A stretch of DNA of 64,000 nt from an uncultured Lachnospiraceae bacterium (GCA_934294885.1 CAKRAK010000009.1:26860-90859), one strand, 5' to 3'; shown: positions 52,808-61,506, numbered from the stretch's first letter. Made by a program: numbers and translations. The notes: generated from the letters alone by a model not told the origin.

Positions 52808-53176
52808 TTAATCAACCAATCCAAACTGGTCAAAATAATCCACTTCACAATCATATATTCTATCCAATGTCTCGTAATCAATTCCGGTCTGCTCCGTTAC
52901 ATACTTCATCATAGCTTCTCCGGATATTACCTTAATCGGCAATCCATCCTCATCCACATCATCAATAATATATTCCGGATGATCCACCGCACTTTCTGCA
53001 AATGAATCAGCTGCATCAAGAGCCCTTTGTACAATTTCCGGATCCATATTCAATTTTTCGGAAATGAAGTCCGTTTCTTTTTGAGGATTTTCTCCAAAAA
53101 AGGCCTCTAGCGCCGCAATCTCACCATTTCTTTCCTTTAAAGCTTCTTCCATTGCATTTTTATTCTTTTCGTTCAT
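52808..53176 (-). CDS. Acidic helical protein upstream of gatCAB, unknown function
   Basis: No family is recognised. The 122-residue product is acidic, with helical stretches (MEEALKERNGEIAALEAFFGE) and a C-terminal region rich in Asp/Tyr. Segment IVQRALDAADSFAESAVDHPEYIIDDVDEDGLP (residues about 55-87) holds conserved-looking small motifs. AGGGAG supports the start at 53176. It lies 45 bases upstream of gatC with no terminator between, so it may be the first gene of the operon. Confidence 0.65.
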   Translation of the reverse strand: MNEKNKNAMEEALKERNGEIAALEAFFGENPQKETDFISEKLNMDPEIVQRALDAADSFAESAVDHPEYIIDDVDEDGLPIKVISGEAMMKYVTEQTGIDYETLDRIYDCEVDYFDQFGLVD

Positions 53177-53371
53177 GCCAAATCTCCCTAGCATTTTCTA
53201 TTTGTCTTTCACAACAATCAAAGTCTAGTTTAATCGAATTTTTATTCTGTGTCAATGCGTAAACCCTTGATTTTACTATCCTTTCCCTTCCCGACAGCAT
53301 TTTTACAACAATACCCATTCCTGACATTATACTTTCTCATCGGCAAGCCATTTTTCATTTCCATAATGTTC

Positions 53372-53400
53372 TTGAAATCACAGAAAGAATACGATAAAAT
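53372..53400 (+). promoter_or_regulatory. Sigma-A promoter of the DHH phosphoesterase gene
   Basis: TTGAAA (53372-53377) and TAAAAT (53395-53400) are 17 bases apart, giving a leader of about 30 bases to the AGGAGG ribosome site. Confidence 0.75.
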
Positions 53401-53436
53401 AAGAGGAAAAGAACTTCAGAGGAGGTAGGGTTTACA

Positions 53437-54354
53437 ATGAGATTAGTTACACGTTCTGATTTTGACGGATTAGCATGCGGTACATTGTTATTAGAAGCAG
53501 GTATTATTGATTCCTGGACCTTTGCTCATCCAAAGGATTTGCAGGACGGTTTAGTTCCGGTTACAGAAAATGATGTATTGGCAAACGTCCCTTTTGTTGA
53601 AGGCTGTGGTCTTTGGTTTGATCATCACTCAAGTGAACATGAGCGTCAGCAACTAGAGGGAAAATATAAAGGGGAAAGCAGAATCACCCCATCCTGTGCA
53701 AGAATTATTTATGAATATTATGGTGGTCATGAAAGATTTGCACATTTTGACGAGATGATGGAAGCTGTAGACAAGGTAGATTCCGGTAATCTGACAAAAG
53801 AAGAGGTTTTGAACCCAACCGGATGGATTTTAATCGGATTTTTAATGGACCCGAGAACCGGTCTTGGAAGATGGCGCAACTTCACAATTCCAAACTACAA
53901 GCTCATGGAAGAATTAATGCAGGCATGTCGAACTATGAATACAGAAGAGATTCTGAATCTTCCTGACGTAAAAGAGCGTATTGAAGTATATAATGAACAG
54001 ACCGAGAAATTTAAAGAAATGGTTACTGCTCATACCAGAGTGGAAAAGGATGTAATCATTTCAGATTTACGTGGTGTTGACCCGATTTATTCCGGCAATC
54101 GTTTTATGATTTACAGTATGTATCCTGAACAGAATATTTCTGCATGGATTGTTAACGGAAAAGGAGGACACGGTTGTTCTGCAGCCGTAGGTTACAGTAT
54201 TCTGAACCGAACCTCTACAGTAGATGTAGGAAGCTTGATGTTAAAGTACGGTGGCGGCGGTCACAAAGCAGTTGGTACCTGTCAGTTTTCCGATGAGAAT
54301 ATGGATACCGAGCTTCCAAAAATGCTGGATGAATTGGTAAATGGTGTCCAGTAA
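53437..54354 (+). CDS. DHH-family phosphoesterase, exopolyphosphatase-like
   Basis: The 305-residue protein has the DHH motifs: RSDFDGLACGTLL (Asp pair) near residue 7, LWFDHH near residue 62 and the C-terminal glycine loop LKYGGGGHKAVGTCQF near residue 270. It is close in style to DHH proteins annotated as exopolyphosphatase-related or bis-phosphonucleotide hydrolases. The substrate is not defined. It is transcribed alone on the plus strand, with a consensus promoter and strong terminator. Confidence 0.82.
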   Translation: MRLVTRSDFDGLACGTLLLEAGIIDSWTFAHPKDLQDGLVPVTENDVLANVPFVEGCGLWFDHHSSEHERQQLEGKYKGESRITPSCARIIYEYYGGHERFAHFDEMMEAVDKVDSGNLTKEEVLNPTGWILIGFLMDPRTGLGRWRNFTIPNYKLMEELMQACRTMNTEEILNLPDVKERIEVYNEQTEKFKEMVTAHTRVEKDVIISDLRGVDPIYSGNRFMIYSMYPEQNISAWIVNGKGGHGCSAAVGYSILNRTSTVDVGSLMLKYGGGGHKAVGTCQFSDENMDTELPKMLDELVNGVQ

Positions 54355-54384
54355 TTCAGACTTCAACCAAATAAAAAGTTTTTA

Positions 54385-54414
54385 AAAACGGGGTGGAATA
54401 TCCACCCCGTTTTT
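54385..54414. terminator. Bidirectional terminator between the DHH gene and ilvE
   Basis: AAAACGGGGTGGA pairs with TCCACCCCGTTTT, with T runs on both strands. Confidence 0.88.
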
Positions 54415-54490
54415 ATTCATCTCTTCAATTGTTTCTTTAGAAATATATTTTCTTAATTCGATACATCATATCTGACCAAATTGGCTTTAA

Positions 54491-55516
54491 TTATTTAATC
54501 ACTTTAATCCATCCCTCTGGTGCCTCAATACGACCCATCTGAATACCTGTTAAGGTATCATATAATTTCTTTGTTACAGGTCCCATCTCATCCATACCGC
54601 TAGGGAAACAGATTTCTTTTCCATGATCTACAATCTTGCCAACCGGAGAAATAACAGCTGCTGTACCACAAAGTCCACATTCTGAGAAATCTGAAATCTC
54701 TGATAACAATACCTCTCTGTGTTCAACCTTCATTCCAAGATACTTCTCAGCTACGATCATTAATGAACGGCGGGTAATAGAAGGTAAAATACTATCTGAC
54801 TTAGGAGTAATCAATGTGCTTCCATCCTTTGAAATAAAGATAAAGTTTGCACCACCGGTCTCCTCAACCTTTGTACGTGTTGCAGGATCTAAGTACATAT
54901 TCTCTGCATATCCCTGATTATGCGCATCTACAATTGCATGTAAGCTCATTGCGTAATTAAGACCTGCTTTGATATGTCCTGTTCCATGAGGAGCTGCACG
55001 GTCAAAATCAGAAATACGAATAGTAATTGGCTTAGCGCCACCCTTGAAGTAAGGTCCTACCGGAGTAACAAAGATACGGAACTGATATTCCTCTGCCGGT
55101 TTAACGCCAATTACCGGATTAGAACCAAACATATATGGTCTGATATATAAGGTTGCACCTGAACCATATGGTGGAACATAGTCAATATTTGCCTCTACAA
55201 CCTTAACAACTGCTTCTACAAATTTATCCTCAGGGAATACAGGCATCTCCAAACGCTTACATGAATCAGCCATTCTTGATGCATTCAGGTCAGGGCGGAA
55301 ACATACAACATGTCCATCTTCTGTCGTATATGCCTTAAGACCTTCAAAACAAGTTTGTGCATACTGCAATACACCTGCACACTCACTGATTACAACCTTA
55401 TCATCACCGGTAAGAGTTCCATCATCCCACTTGCCATCCTTATAATTTGCTACAAATCTCTGCTCTGTTTTGATGTAGCCAAATCCTATATTTGACCAAT
55501 CGATGTCTTTACTCAT
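54491..55516 (-). CDS. ilvE: Branched-chain amino acid aminotransferase
   Basis: IlvE transfers amino groups between glutamate and the branched-chain keto acids, the last step of Val, Leu and Ile synthesis. The 341-residue class IV PLP enzyme has the pyridoxal Lys in HIKAGLNYAMSLHA near residue 185, EETGGANFIF near residue 222 and the CGTAAVISPVG loop near residue 288. It lies alone with its own promoter. A weak AAGGAAG ribosome site is present. Confidence 0.95.
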   Translation of the reverse strand: MSKDIDWSNIGFGYIKTEQRFVANYKDGKWDDGTLTGDDKVVISECAGVLQYAQTCFEGLKAYTTEDGHVVCFRPDLNASRMADSCKRLEMPVFPEDKFVEAVVKVVEANIDYVPPYGSGATLYIRPYMFGSNPVIGVKPAEEYQFRIFVTPVGPYFKGGAKPITIRISDFDRAAPHGTGHIKAGLNYAMSLHAIVDAHNQGYAENMYLDPATRTKVEETGGANFIFISKDGSTLITPKSDSILPSITRRSLMIVAEKYLGMKVEHREVLLSEISDFSECGLCGTAAVISPVGKIVDHGKEICFPSGMDEMGPVTKKLYDTLTGIQMGRIEAPEGWIKVIK

Positions 55517-55588
55517 CTAAAAAACTTCCTTTCTCTGGCTGTTTTACAACATATCATTTGTTGTCTTGCCATTAATACATAAATTCCA

Positions 55589-55605
55589 TTCATGTACAAC
55601 ATGAA
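55589..55605. promoter_or_regulatory. Palindrome at the predicted ilvE start site
   Basis: TTCATG-N5-CATGAA lies just downstream of the ilvE -10, around the expected transcription start. It is in the right place for a repressor, but it does not match the CodY consensus, so the binder is unknown. Confidence 0.45.
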
Positions 55606-55609
55606 ATAA

Positions 55610-55638
55610 ATTTTACCACTCACCTTGTATTTATGCAA
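55610..55638 (-). promoter_or_regulatory. Sigma-A promoter of ilvE
   Basis: On the minus strand TTGCAT (55633-55638) and TAAAAT (55610-55615) are 17 bases apart. The leader is about 90 bases. Confidence 0.65.
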
Positions 55639-55692
55639 GGGCATAGCCACGAATTATTTTGTATTAAAATTCTTTTACATTACTTTTTTTCT

Positions 55693-56910
55693 TTATAACG
55701 ACTGAATCCGCTCTAATGCCTCTAATGTATTTTCATAGGTTCCAAATGCTGTCAGTCGGAAATAACCTTCTCCACTCGGTCCAAATCCGGAACCCGGTGT
55801 ACCTACCACATTTGCATTCTCTAACAAATAATCAAAGAATTCCCATGAAGTCATTCCATCAGGAGTCGTCAGCCAGATATAAGGTGCATTCACACCACCT
55901 GAAACTGTGTAGCCTGCCTTGCTTAATCCCTCTTTAATAACCTTGGCGTTGTTCATATAATAAGCAATCTGCTGAGCTGTCTGTTGTTTACCTTCTTCTG
56001 AGTAAACGGCTTCTCCTGCTCTTTGAATAATATATGGAGCTCCGTTAAATTTGGTTCCATGTCTTCTTGCCCATAATGCATTCAAAGAAACGCCATCCTG
56101 ATCCTTCAATTCTTTCGGAATCACAGTAAATCCCAAACGAGTTCCCGTAAATCCCGCATTTTTAGAAAAGCTTCGAAGCTCGATTGCACATGTCTTTGCG
56201 CCCTCACACTCATAAATGGTGTGTGGCACATCCTCTTCACTGATATATGCTTCATAGGCAGCATCATAAATAATAACCGCATGATTTTGATTTGCATAAT
56301 CAACCCACTTTTGAAGCTGCTCTTTTTTTATTGTGGCACCTGTTGGATTATTGGGAAAACACAGGTAAATAATATCCGGTGTCTCTGATGGCAATTCCGG
56401 TGCAAATTGATTCTCTGCTTTACAAGGCATATAAATTACATTGGACCAAAGCTCAGTCTCCTTATTATAAGTGCCGGTTCTTCCTGCCATTGCATTTGTA
56501 TCTACATAAACCGGATAAACCGGGTCGCAAACAGCAATCTTATTATCAATCGAAAAAATTTCCTGAATGTTACCGGAATCACATTTTGCTCCGTCGCTGA
56601 TGAAAATTTCATCAATTGCAATCTCAACGCCTCGAAGACCATAATCATTTTTTGCAATTGCACTTCTTAAGAATTCATAGCCCAAATCAGGAGCATAACC
56701 CTTAAATGTCTCTTTAACAGCCATCTCATCAACGGCCTTATGCAGACTATCAATAATTGCAGGAGCGAGTGGCTGTGTAACATCTCCGATTCCTAAAGAA
56801 ATCACTTCTTTATCAGGGTTGGCAGCCTTGTATTCTCTTACCTTTTTTCCGATTGTGGAAAATAAATAACTTCCCGGCAGCTTTAAATAATTGTCATTTA
56901 CCTTAAACAT
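55693..56910 (-). CDS. dapL: LL-diaminopimelate aminotransferase
   Basis: DapL converts tetrahydrodipicolinate directly to LL-diaminopimelate, bypassing three Dap enzymes. The 405-residue fold-type I aminotransferase has the PLP Lys in SFSKNAGFTGTR near residue 250, the CFPNNPTGATIKKEQL segment near residue 185 and the LGIGDVTQPLAPAI N-terminal signature near residue 42. GAAGGAGG before the ATG at 56910 chooses the short start. It is 38 bases downstream of dapF, so the two lysine/peptidoglycan steps are co-transcribed. Confidence 0.95.
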   Translation of the reverse strand: MFKVNDNYLKLPGSYLFSTIGKKVREYKAANPDKEVISLGIGDVTQPLAPAIIDSLHKAVDEMAVKETFKGYAPDLGYEFLRSAIAKNDYGLRGVEIAIDEIFISDGAKCDSGNIQEIFSIDNKIAVCDPVYPVYVDTNAMAGRTGTYNKETELWSNVIYMPCKAENQFAPELPSETPDIIYLCFPNNPTGATIKKEQLQKWVDYANQNHAVIIYDAAYEAYISEEDVPHTIYECEGAKTCAIELRSFSKNAGFTGTRLGFTVIPKELKDQDGVSLNALWARRHGTKFNGAPYIIQRAGEAVYSEEGKQQTAQQIAYYMNNAKVIKEGLSKAGYTVSGGVNAPYIWLTTPDGMTSWEFFDYLLENANVVGTPGSGFGPSGEGYFRLTAFGTYENTLEALERIQSL

Positions 56911-56948
56911 ATTTCCTCCTTCGGTCTTACTGACCATTTCCATTGTTC

Positions 56949-57782
56949 TTATAACATGATTTCTCCATCAAATACCACAGTAGCAGGTCCTGTCATGTAG
57001 ACAATATTGTCAATCTGATCCCATCGAACCTTCAAGTCACCACCTAACAGATGAAGTGTAATCTCATCATCCGTCAATTCGTTCAATATACATGCAACAG
57101 TAGCCGCACAAGCTCCCGTTCCACATGCCAACGTCTCACCGGAGCCACGTTCCCATACTCTCATATTAACCGTTTTCCGATCCAATACCTGTATAAATTC
57201 CGTATTAACACGCTTTGGAAATGCCGGATGATATTCAAAATCAGGTCCGACTTTTTCTAACGGAAAATCTGCCGTATTATCTACAAAAACAATACAATGT
57301 GGATTTCCCATTGAAACACAGGTCATCCTATATTCCTTATCACCTACCATAATAGGCTCATTAACAACCTTTGATTGAGCTGATACAACCGGTATTTTAT
57401 CGGCCTCCAAAATCGGAGAACCCATATTCACTGTTATCATTTCAGCCTTACCGTCTTTTATCTGCAAATCCAAATATTTAATACCTGCCAAAGTCTCAAC
57501 AGAAATCTGATTCTTATTTGTTAATCCGTAATCATATACGTACTTTGCAACACAACGAATACCATTTCCACACATCTCTGCCTGGGAACCATCCGCATTG
57601 TACATATCCATACGAAAATCTGCCACGTCCGATGGTTTAATCAATATCAGTCCGTCTGACCCGATACCAAAGTGCCGATCACTTACCTTAATTGATAACT
57701 CTGACGGATTGTCAATATGTTCCTTAAAGCAGTTTACATATACATAATCATTTCCAAGTCCATGCATCTTTGTAAATTTCAT
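56949..57782 (-). CDS. dapF: Diaminopimelate epimerase
   Basis: DapF interconverts LL- and meso-diaminopimelate. The 277-residue cofactor-independent enzyme shows KMHGLGNDYVYV at the N-terminus and its two catalytic cysteines, in AEMCGNGIRC near residue 71 and LACGTGACAA near residue 219. It precedes dapL. The next step consumes DapL product directly, so the pair is an obvious functional unit for lysine and cell-wall precursor supply. Confidence 0.96.
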   Translation of the reverse strand: MKFTKMHGLGNDYVYVNCFKEHIDNPSELSIKVSDRHFGIGSDGLILIKPSDVADFRMDMYNADGSQAEMCGNGIRCVAKYVYDYGLTNKNQISVETLAGIKYLDLQIKDGKAEMITVNMGSPILEADKIPVVSAQSKVVNEPIMVGDKEYRMTCVSMGNPHCIVFVDNTADFPLEKVGPDFEYHPAFPKRVNTEFIQVLDRKTVNMRVWERGSGETLACGTGACAATVACILNELTDDEITLHLLGGDLKVRWDQIDNIVYMTGPATVVFDGEIML

Positions 57783-57838
57783 TGTATGTCTCCTTCCAAA
57801 TCATATCTACATCCTGTATTAAATTTTACACTCATTAA

Positions 57839-58381
57839 CTAGAAGATATCCAAAACCATATGTGCTGTCTCAACCATACTAATTCCATTATCCATGCTTT
57901 TTTTCTGCAAATAGTGATGCGCATCCTCTTCTGTCATTCCCTTTTGTCTCATAAGCATCGTCTTGGCATGAAAAATAATTTGTTTTTCCTCTTCACTTCT
58001 CACAACCGGTTTGCTCTTTTTCCGCTTCATTTCCCGATACAGACTGTCATACATTATCTGCACATTTTCCACTAAATCAGCGGCTCTTATTGGCATGGAA
58101 AGACATACAATATCACTGGCACTACATTCTGAATAATATCTTTTGGACGCAATCAACAACATATTAAATGAATCCGGTAAATATTCCAACAATTCATCAT
58201 ACATCATGTCAACCAGCTTATAACCACTTACAATAATACCATAATCCAAATCATCCGTATAAGAAATCACCTGAGCAGCCGTTGTACATGCAGCAAAAAC
58301 ATCGATTCCACTTCGTATCAACAGACTCTTAATACTTTTGGCCTCCTCCAGCTTAGGAAATACTACGATTACACTAATCAT
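57839..58381 (-). CDS. nitR: ANTAR RNA-binding regulator with degenerate receiver domain, downstream of glnA
   Basis: ANTAR proteins bind paired hairpins in RNA and prevent transcription termination. The 180-residue protein has a receiver-like domain (residues about 1-110) and a C-terminal ANTAR helix trio (residues about 125-180, with EEKQIIFHAKTMLMRQKGMTEEDAHHYLQKKS). The site where a receiver keeps its phosphorylated Asp reads GIIVSG, so it probably is not a phosphorelay target. It follows glnA by 40 bases on the same strand, as nitR follows glnA in Clostridium; the symbol is by analogy. Nitrogen control is therefore likely. Confidence 0.82.
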   Translation of the reverse strand: MISVIVVFPKLEEAKSIKSLLIRSGIDVFAACTTAAQVISYTDDLDYGIIVSGYKLVDMMYDELLEYLPDSFNMLLIASKRYYSECSASDIVCLSMPIRAADLVENVQIMYDSLYREMKRKKSKPVVRSEEEKQIIFHAKTMLMRQKGMTEEDAHHYLQKKSMDNGISMVETAHMVLDIF

Positions 58382-58421
58382 TTATTTATCCTCGCTTATT
58401 GAAAGTCCTTCTCTAAGATTG

Positions 58422-59753
58422 CTATATTTTGTACAAATACTCCTCAATTTCCCAGGCGGTAACCTGTTCTCTGAAACGATTCCATTCTTCCCGTTTTGCT
58501 GCCAGATATTTTTCATGTACATGCTGTCCAAGTACATTTTTCATGAATTCATCCTCTTCAAAATAATGACAGGCTTTACTTAAATTAGAAGGAATTGCCT
58601 CTATTCCTTTTTCCTGTAATTCCTTTGATGTTAAATCATATATATTACAATCAATGCTTTCCGGTATTTCCATTTTATTCTTAATTCCATCCAGTCCGGC
58701 TGCCAAACAGCTGGCAAATAACAGATATGGGTTTGCTGCCGGATCAGGAGACCGAAGCTCTATTCTCATATTTGTGCCTCTTGCAGACGGAATACGAATT
58801 AACGGACTTCTATTTCCCTCTGACCACGTAATATGAACCGGTGCCTCGAATCCCGGTAACAGTCTTTTATACGAATTAACAATCGGATTTGCAATCAACG
58901 TCATACCCTTCATATGGCTCATAATACCGGCAATAAACTGATATGCCTCCTTACTGACTCCATTTGGAGAGGAATGATCATTGAATATATTCACACCATC
59001 CTTGGAAAGGGACATATTGATATGTAAGCCGGAACCACATTGACCATATACCGGTTTTGGCATAAAGCTTGCAAACAATCCATGACGTTTGGCAATGGTT
59101 TTCACAACCAGCTTAAATGTCATCATATTATCCGCCGCTTTCAATGCATTTGTATACTTGAAATCAATTTCATGCTGTGCCGGTGCTACCTCATGATGAG
59201 ATGCTTCTATCTCAAATCCCATTTCCTCCAAATTCAGAATAATATCCCGTCTTGCATTTTCTCCCAAATCCAAAGGTGAAATATCAAAATATCCTGCCTT
59301 CTCATGCGTCACAGTCGTCGGTCTTCCCTCATCATCTGTATGGAACAGGAAAAACTCACATTCCGGTCCCACATTGAAGCTATAACCCATATCAGCAGCC
59401 TCTTTTAAAACCTTCTTTAATATGTATCTCGGATCACCCTCGAAAGGAGTTCCGTTCGGTCTATACACATCACAAATCATACGGGCTACTTTTCCATGCT
59501 GCGGTCTCCATGGAAAAATCTCAAACGTATTCAAATCCGGATACAAATACATATCTGATTCATCTATTCTAACAAAGCCCTCAATGGAAGAACCATCAAA
59601 CATGCATTTATTATCCAATGCCTTTTCAAGCTGGCTTGCAGTAATTGCTACATTCTTCAATGTTCCAAACATATCTGTAAATTGAAGACGAATAAATTCA
59701 ATATCTTCCTCTTCAACCATCTGTAGAACATCCTGTTTTGTATATTTACTCAT
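58422..59753 (-). CDS. glnA: Glutamine synthetase, type I
   Basis: Glutamine synthetase makes glutamine from glutamate, ammonia and ATP. The 443-residue length, short for type I, fits the alpha subgroup of Firmicutes and Archaea. Motifs seen are MFDGSSIEGF near residue 51, the metal-binding NVGPECEFF near residue 128, HHEVAPAQHEIDFKY near residue 186 and the KPVYGQCGSGLH-type segment near residue 235. GGAGAA supports the start. It is followed by the ANTAR gene in one transcript. Its leader has no terminator, so ANTAR action on this leader is not evident. Confidence 0.97.
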   Translation of the reverse strand: MSKYTKQDVLQMVEEEDIEFIRLQFTDMFGTLKNVAITASQLEKALDNKCMFDGSSIEGFVRIDESDMYLYPDLNTFEIFPWRPQHGKVARMICDVYRPNGTPFEGDPRYILKKVLKEAADMGYSFNVGPECEFFLFHTDDEGRPTTVTHEKAGYFDISPLDLGENARRDIILNLEEMGFEIEASHHEVAPAQHEIDFKYTNALKAADNMMTFKLVVKTIAKRHGLFASFMPKPVYGQCGSGLHINMSLSKDGVNIFNDHSSPNGVSKEAYQFIAGIMSHMKGMTLIANPIVNSYKRLLPGFEAPVHITWSEGNRSPLIRIPSARGTNMRIELRSPDPAANPYLLFASCLAAGLDGIKNKMEIPESIDCNIYDLTSKELQEKGIEAIPSNLSKACHYFEEDEFMKNVLGQHVHEKYLAAKREEWNRFREQVTAWEIEEYLYKI

Positions 59754-59810
59754 TTATATTCTCCTTTGAAACGACAAATTATGTACTACAACCGTAATTC
59801 CACTTATGGG

Positions 59811-59840
59811 ATTATAATCTATTTTTTATTGTACTGTCAA
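59811..59840 (-). promoter_or_regulatory. Sigma-A promoter of glnA
   Basis: On the minus strand TTGACA (59835-59840) and TATAAT (59811-59816) are 18 bases apart. The leader is about 55 bases and holds no strong hairpin. Confidence 0.75.
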
Positions 59841-59871
59841 TCATTATAACAAAAATGTTATTCTGCATAAT

Positions 59872-60081
59872 TTATTCCTTATAAGGTTCCGGCAATGGCA
59901 TCCATGCAATAATTCCTCTATCCTTGCGGTCTCCGTTCTTAGTTTCCACAACAAAGCCATGGAGACGATAGCTGTAACTACGAACCGTGGTGTTAATTCC
60001 ATCACTGCAAATAAAAACATTACTTTTTCGAACCTCATCAACAGAAGGCATTCTGTCTCTTACTAAAATCCATTCATTCAT
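59872..60081 (-). CDS. DUF551-type small protein
   Basis: The 69-residue protein (MNEWILVRDRMPSV at the start, IIAWMPLPEPYKE at the end) matches DUF551, a small domain common in phages and mobile elements. AAGGAG supports the ATG. It lies between glnA and tRNA-Thr without other phage genes. The overlapping frame 59844-60041 is a shadow. Function is unknown. Confidence 0.75.
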   Translation of the reverse strand: MNEWILVRDRMPSVDEVRKSNVFICSDGINTTVRSYSYRLHGFVVETKNGDRKDRGIIAWMPLPEPYKE

Positions 60082-60151
60082 ACGCTTTCTCCTTTAATAA
60101 ATATACTCTCAATAAGTATACTTCCTATATATTTTAAAATCAACAAAAAAA

Positions 60152-60181
60152 GCCTTAAAACCGTTAAAACGGTCTTAAAGC
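60152..60181 (-). terminator. Terminator after tRNA-Thr
   Basis: GCTTTAAGACCG pairs with CGGTTTTAAGGC on the minus strand and is followed by TTTTTTTG. Confidence 0.85.
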
Positions 60182-60187
60182 TTTAAG

Positions 60188-60260
60188 AGCTCCTTGCCGG
60201 ACTCGAACCGGCGACCTACTCATTACGAATGAGTTGCTCTACCAACTGAGCCAAAGAAGC
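60188..60260 (-). tRNA. tRNA-Thr (anticodon CGT)
   Basis: The minus strand folds into a full cloverleaf of 73 bases without an encoded CCA: acceptor GCTTCTT/AAGGAGC, D arm GCTC...GAGC, anticodon loop TTCGTAA with anticodon CGT, and T arm GCCGG-TTCGAGT-CCGGC. It sits between rpsR and the DUF551 gene. Confidence 0.93.
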
Positions 60261-60300
60261 CTATTTGATGATTTATAAATCAGTATCTCATTTTATAAAA

Positions 60301-60328
60301 ATTGCCACTGTATTTCTACAGTGGCAAT
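60301..60328 (-). terminator. Terminator of the rpsF-ssb-rpsR operon
   Basis: ATTGCCACTGTA pairs with TACAGTGGCAAT around GAAA on the minus strand, followed by TTTTAT, 14 bases after the rpsR stop. Confidence 0.82.
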
Positions 60329-60342
60329 CCCATACATATCAA

Positions 60343-60615
60343 TTAATCTACCACGTAAGGCATTAATGCGATATGACGTGCTCTCTTGATTGCAACTGTT
60401 AAAGCTCTCTGATGCTTAGCACAGTTACCTGTAATTCTTCTAGGAAGAATCTTACCTCTTTCAGAGATATATCTCTTTAACTTGTTTACATCCTTGTAGT
60501 CAATTACATTGTTTTCTTCTGAACAGAATACACATACTTTTTTTCTACGGCGGATGTTTCTTCTCTTCATTGGAGCATCGCCACGTTCTGGCTTATCTGC
60601 TTTATTATATGCCAT
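60343..60615 (-). CDS. rpsR: 30S ribosomal protein S18
   Basis: S18 pairs with S6 on the ribosome platform. The 90-residue protein carries KRRNIRRRKKVCVFCSEE (a zinc-like Cys pair), YKDVNKLKRYISERGKILPRRITGNCAKHQR and RARHIALMPYV, all diagnostic. It is last in the rpsF-ssb-rpsR operon and has its own terminator. Confidence 0.97.
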   Translation of the reverse strand: MAYNKADKPERGDAPMKRRNIRRRKKVCVFCSEENNVIDYKDVNKLKRYISERGKILPRRITGNCAKHQRALTVAIKRARHIALMPYVVD

Positions 60616-60632
60616 GATTATTCCCTCCTACT

Positions 60633-61085
60633 TTATTCGAATGGGAGCTCATCTTCTATGCCATCCGGAATATGCATAAATCCTTCACCGCTTGCTGCAC
60701 TTGGTGCAGGATGATTACCAGCATCACCATAACTTACACCTGTATTACCGGCAGCTGCCGCTTTACTTTCCGCAAACTCCTGATTCTCTACAACAACCTC
60801 TGTTGTGTACACCTTGGCACCATCTTTATTCGTATAACTACCTGTCTGAATTCTACCCTCAATACAAATCTTTGTTCCCTGTTTAAAATATTTTTCTGCA
60901 AATTCACCTGAACGGCCAAATGCAACACAGGAAATAAAATCAGCCTGCTGCTCTCCTCCATTTCTTTGGAATCTTCTATCAACAGCCAATGTATATCTTG
61001 CAATTGCAAGATTGTTATCTCCATTCTGAGAGTATCTCACTTCAGGATCTCTAACTAAGCGTCCCATCAAAATTACTTTATTCAT
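60633..61085 (-). CDS. ssb: Single-stranded DNA-binding protein
   Basis: SSB coats single-stranded DNA in replication and repair. The 150-residue protein has the OB-fold opening MNKVILMGRLVRDPEVRYS and a flexible Gly/Ala/Ser linker (residues about 110-135). It ends in the acidic tip DELPFE, which recruits partner proteins. It lies between rpsF and rpsR, as in most Firmicutes. Confidence 0.97.
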   Translation of the reverse strand: MNKVILMGRLVRDPEVRYSQNGDNNLAIARYTLAVDRRFQRNGGEQQADFISCVAFGRSGEFAEKYFKQGTKICIEGRIQTGSYTNKDGAKVYTTEVVVENQEFAESKAAAAGNTGVSYGDAGNHPAPSAASGEGFMHIPDGIEDELPFE

Positions 61086-61106
61086 ATTTATGGTTCCTCC
61101 TATTCG

Positions 61107-61394
61107 TTACGCGTCCTGTCTAACGCATAGGTATCTGATAACAGACTCCATAATACGAACTTGAGTCTCTACCTGTGCAGGAACATCAGATTCCGCATCG
61201 AATTGGATGAAGTAATAAAATCCTTCTTTCATCTTCTGAATCTCGTAAGCTAATCTCTTCTTACCAAGATCCTCAACGTTAGTAACAGAACCGCCAGCTT
61301 TGGTAATGATTTCCTGAGCCTTTTCTACAGCAGCTGTTCTAGCGTCGTCTTCGATTTTTGCACTGACAACTAACGCTAATTCATACTTGTTCAT
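61107..61394 (-). CDS. rpsF: 30S ribosomal protein S6
   Basis: S6 binds S18 in the small subunit. The 95-residue protein starts MNKYELALVVSAKIED and contains VEDLGKKRLAYEIQKMKEGFYYFIQFD. GGAGGTG lies eight bases upstream. It is the first gene of the operon with ssb and rpsR. Confidence 0.97.
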   Translation of the reverse strand: MNKYELALVVSAKIEDDARTAAVEKAQEIITKAGGSVTNVEDLGKKRLAYEIQKMKEGFYYFIQFDAESDVPAQVETQVRIMESVIRYLCVRQDA

Positions 61395-61422
61395 GTCTTA
61401 TGCACCTCCTTATGGTCTCTGG

Positions 61423-61445
61423 CTCTTCCCATCACTAGAAGAGCA
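61423..61445 (-). promoter_or_regulatory. Hairpin in the rpsF leader
   Basis: GCTCTTC pairs with GAAGAGC (7 bp, nine-base loop) about 30 bases before the rpsF ATG. Ribosomal protein S6:S18 leaders regulate this operon in many bacteria, but the S6:S18 motif was not clearly seen here. Confidence 0.45.
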
Positions 61446-61477
61446 AGGAAAACTGTGTAAATTCATCACAGAGCTAA

Positions 61478-61506
61478 ATTGTAACATAACAAGCATGACA
61501 AATCAA
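61478..61506 (-). promoter_or_regulatory. Probable sigma-A promoter of rpsF-ssb-rpsR
   Basis: On the minus strand TTGATT (61501-61506) and TACAAT (61478-61483) are 17 bases apart. The -35 overlaps the last codon of the DUF951 gene. Confidence 0.65.

Noticed and set aside
59754..59810. ANTAR target hairpins in the glnA leader
   Set aside because: No paired hexaloop hairpins and no terminator are present in this short leader.
59844..60041. Second frame overlapping the DUF551 gene
   Set aside because: The DUF551 frame has the ribosome site and family pattern; the other frame has neither.
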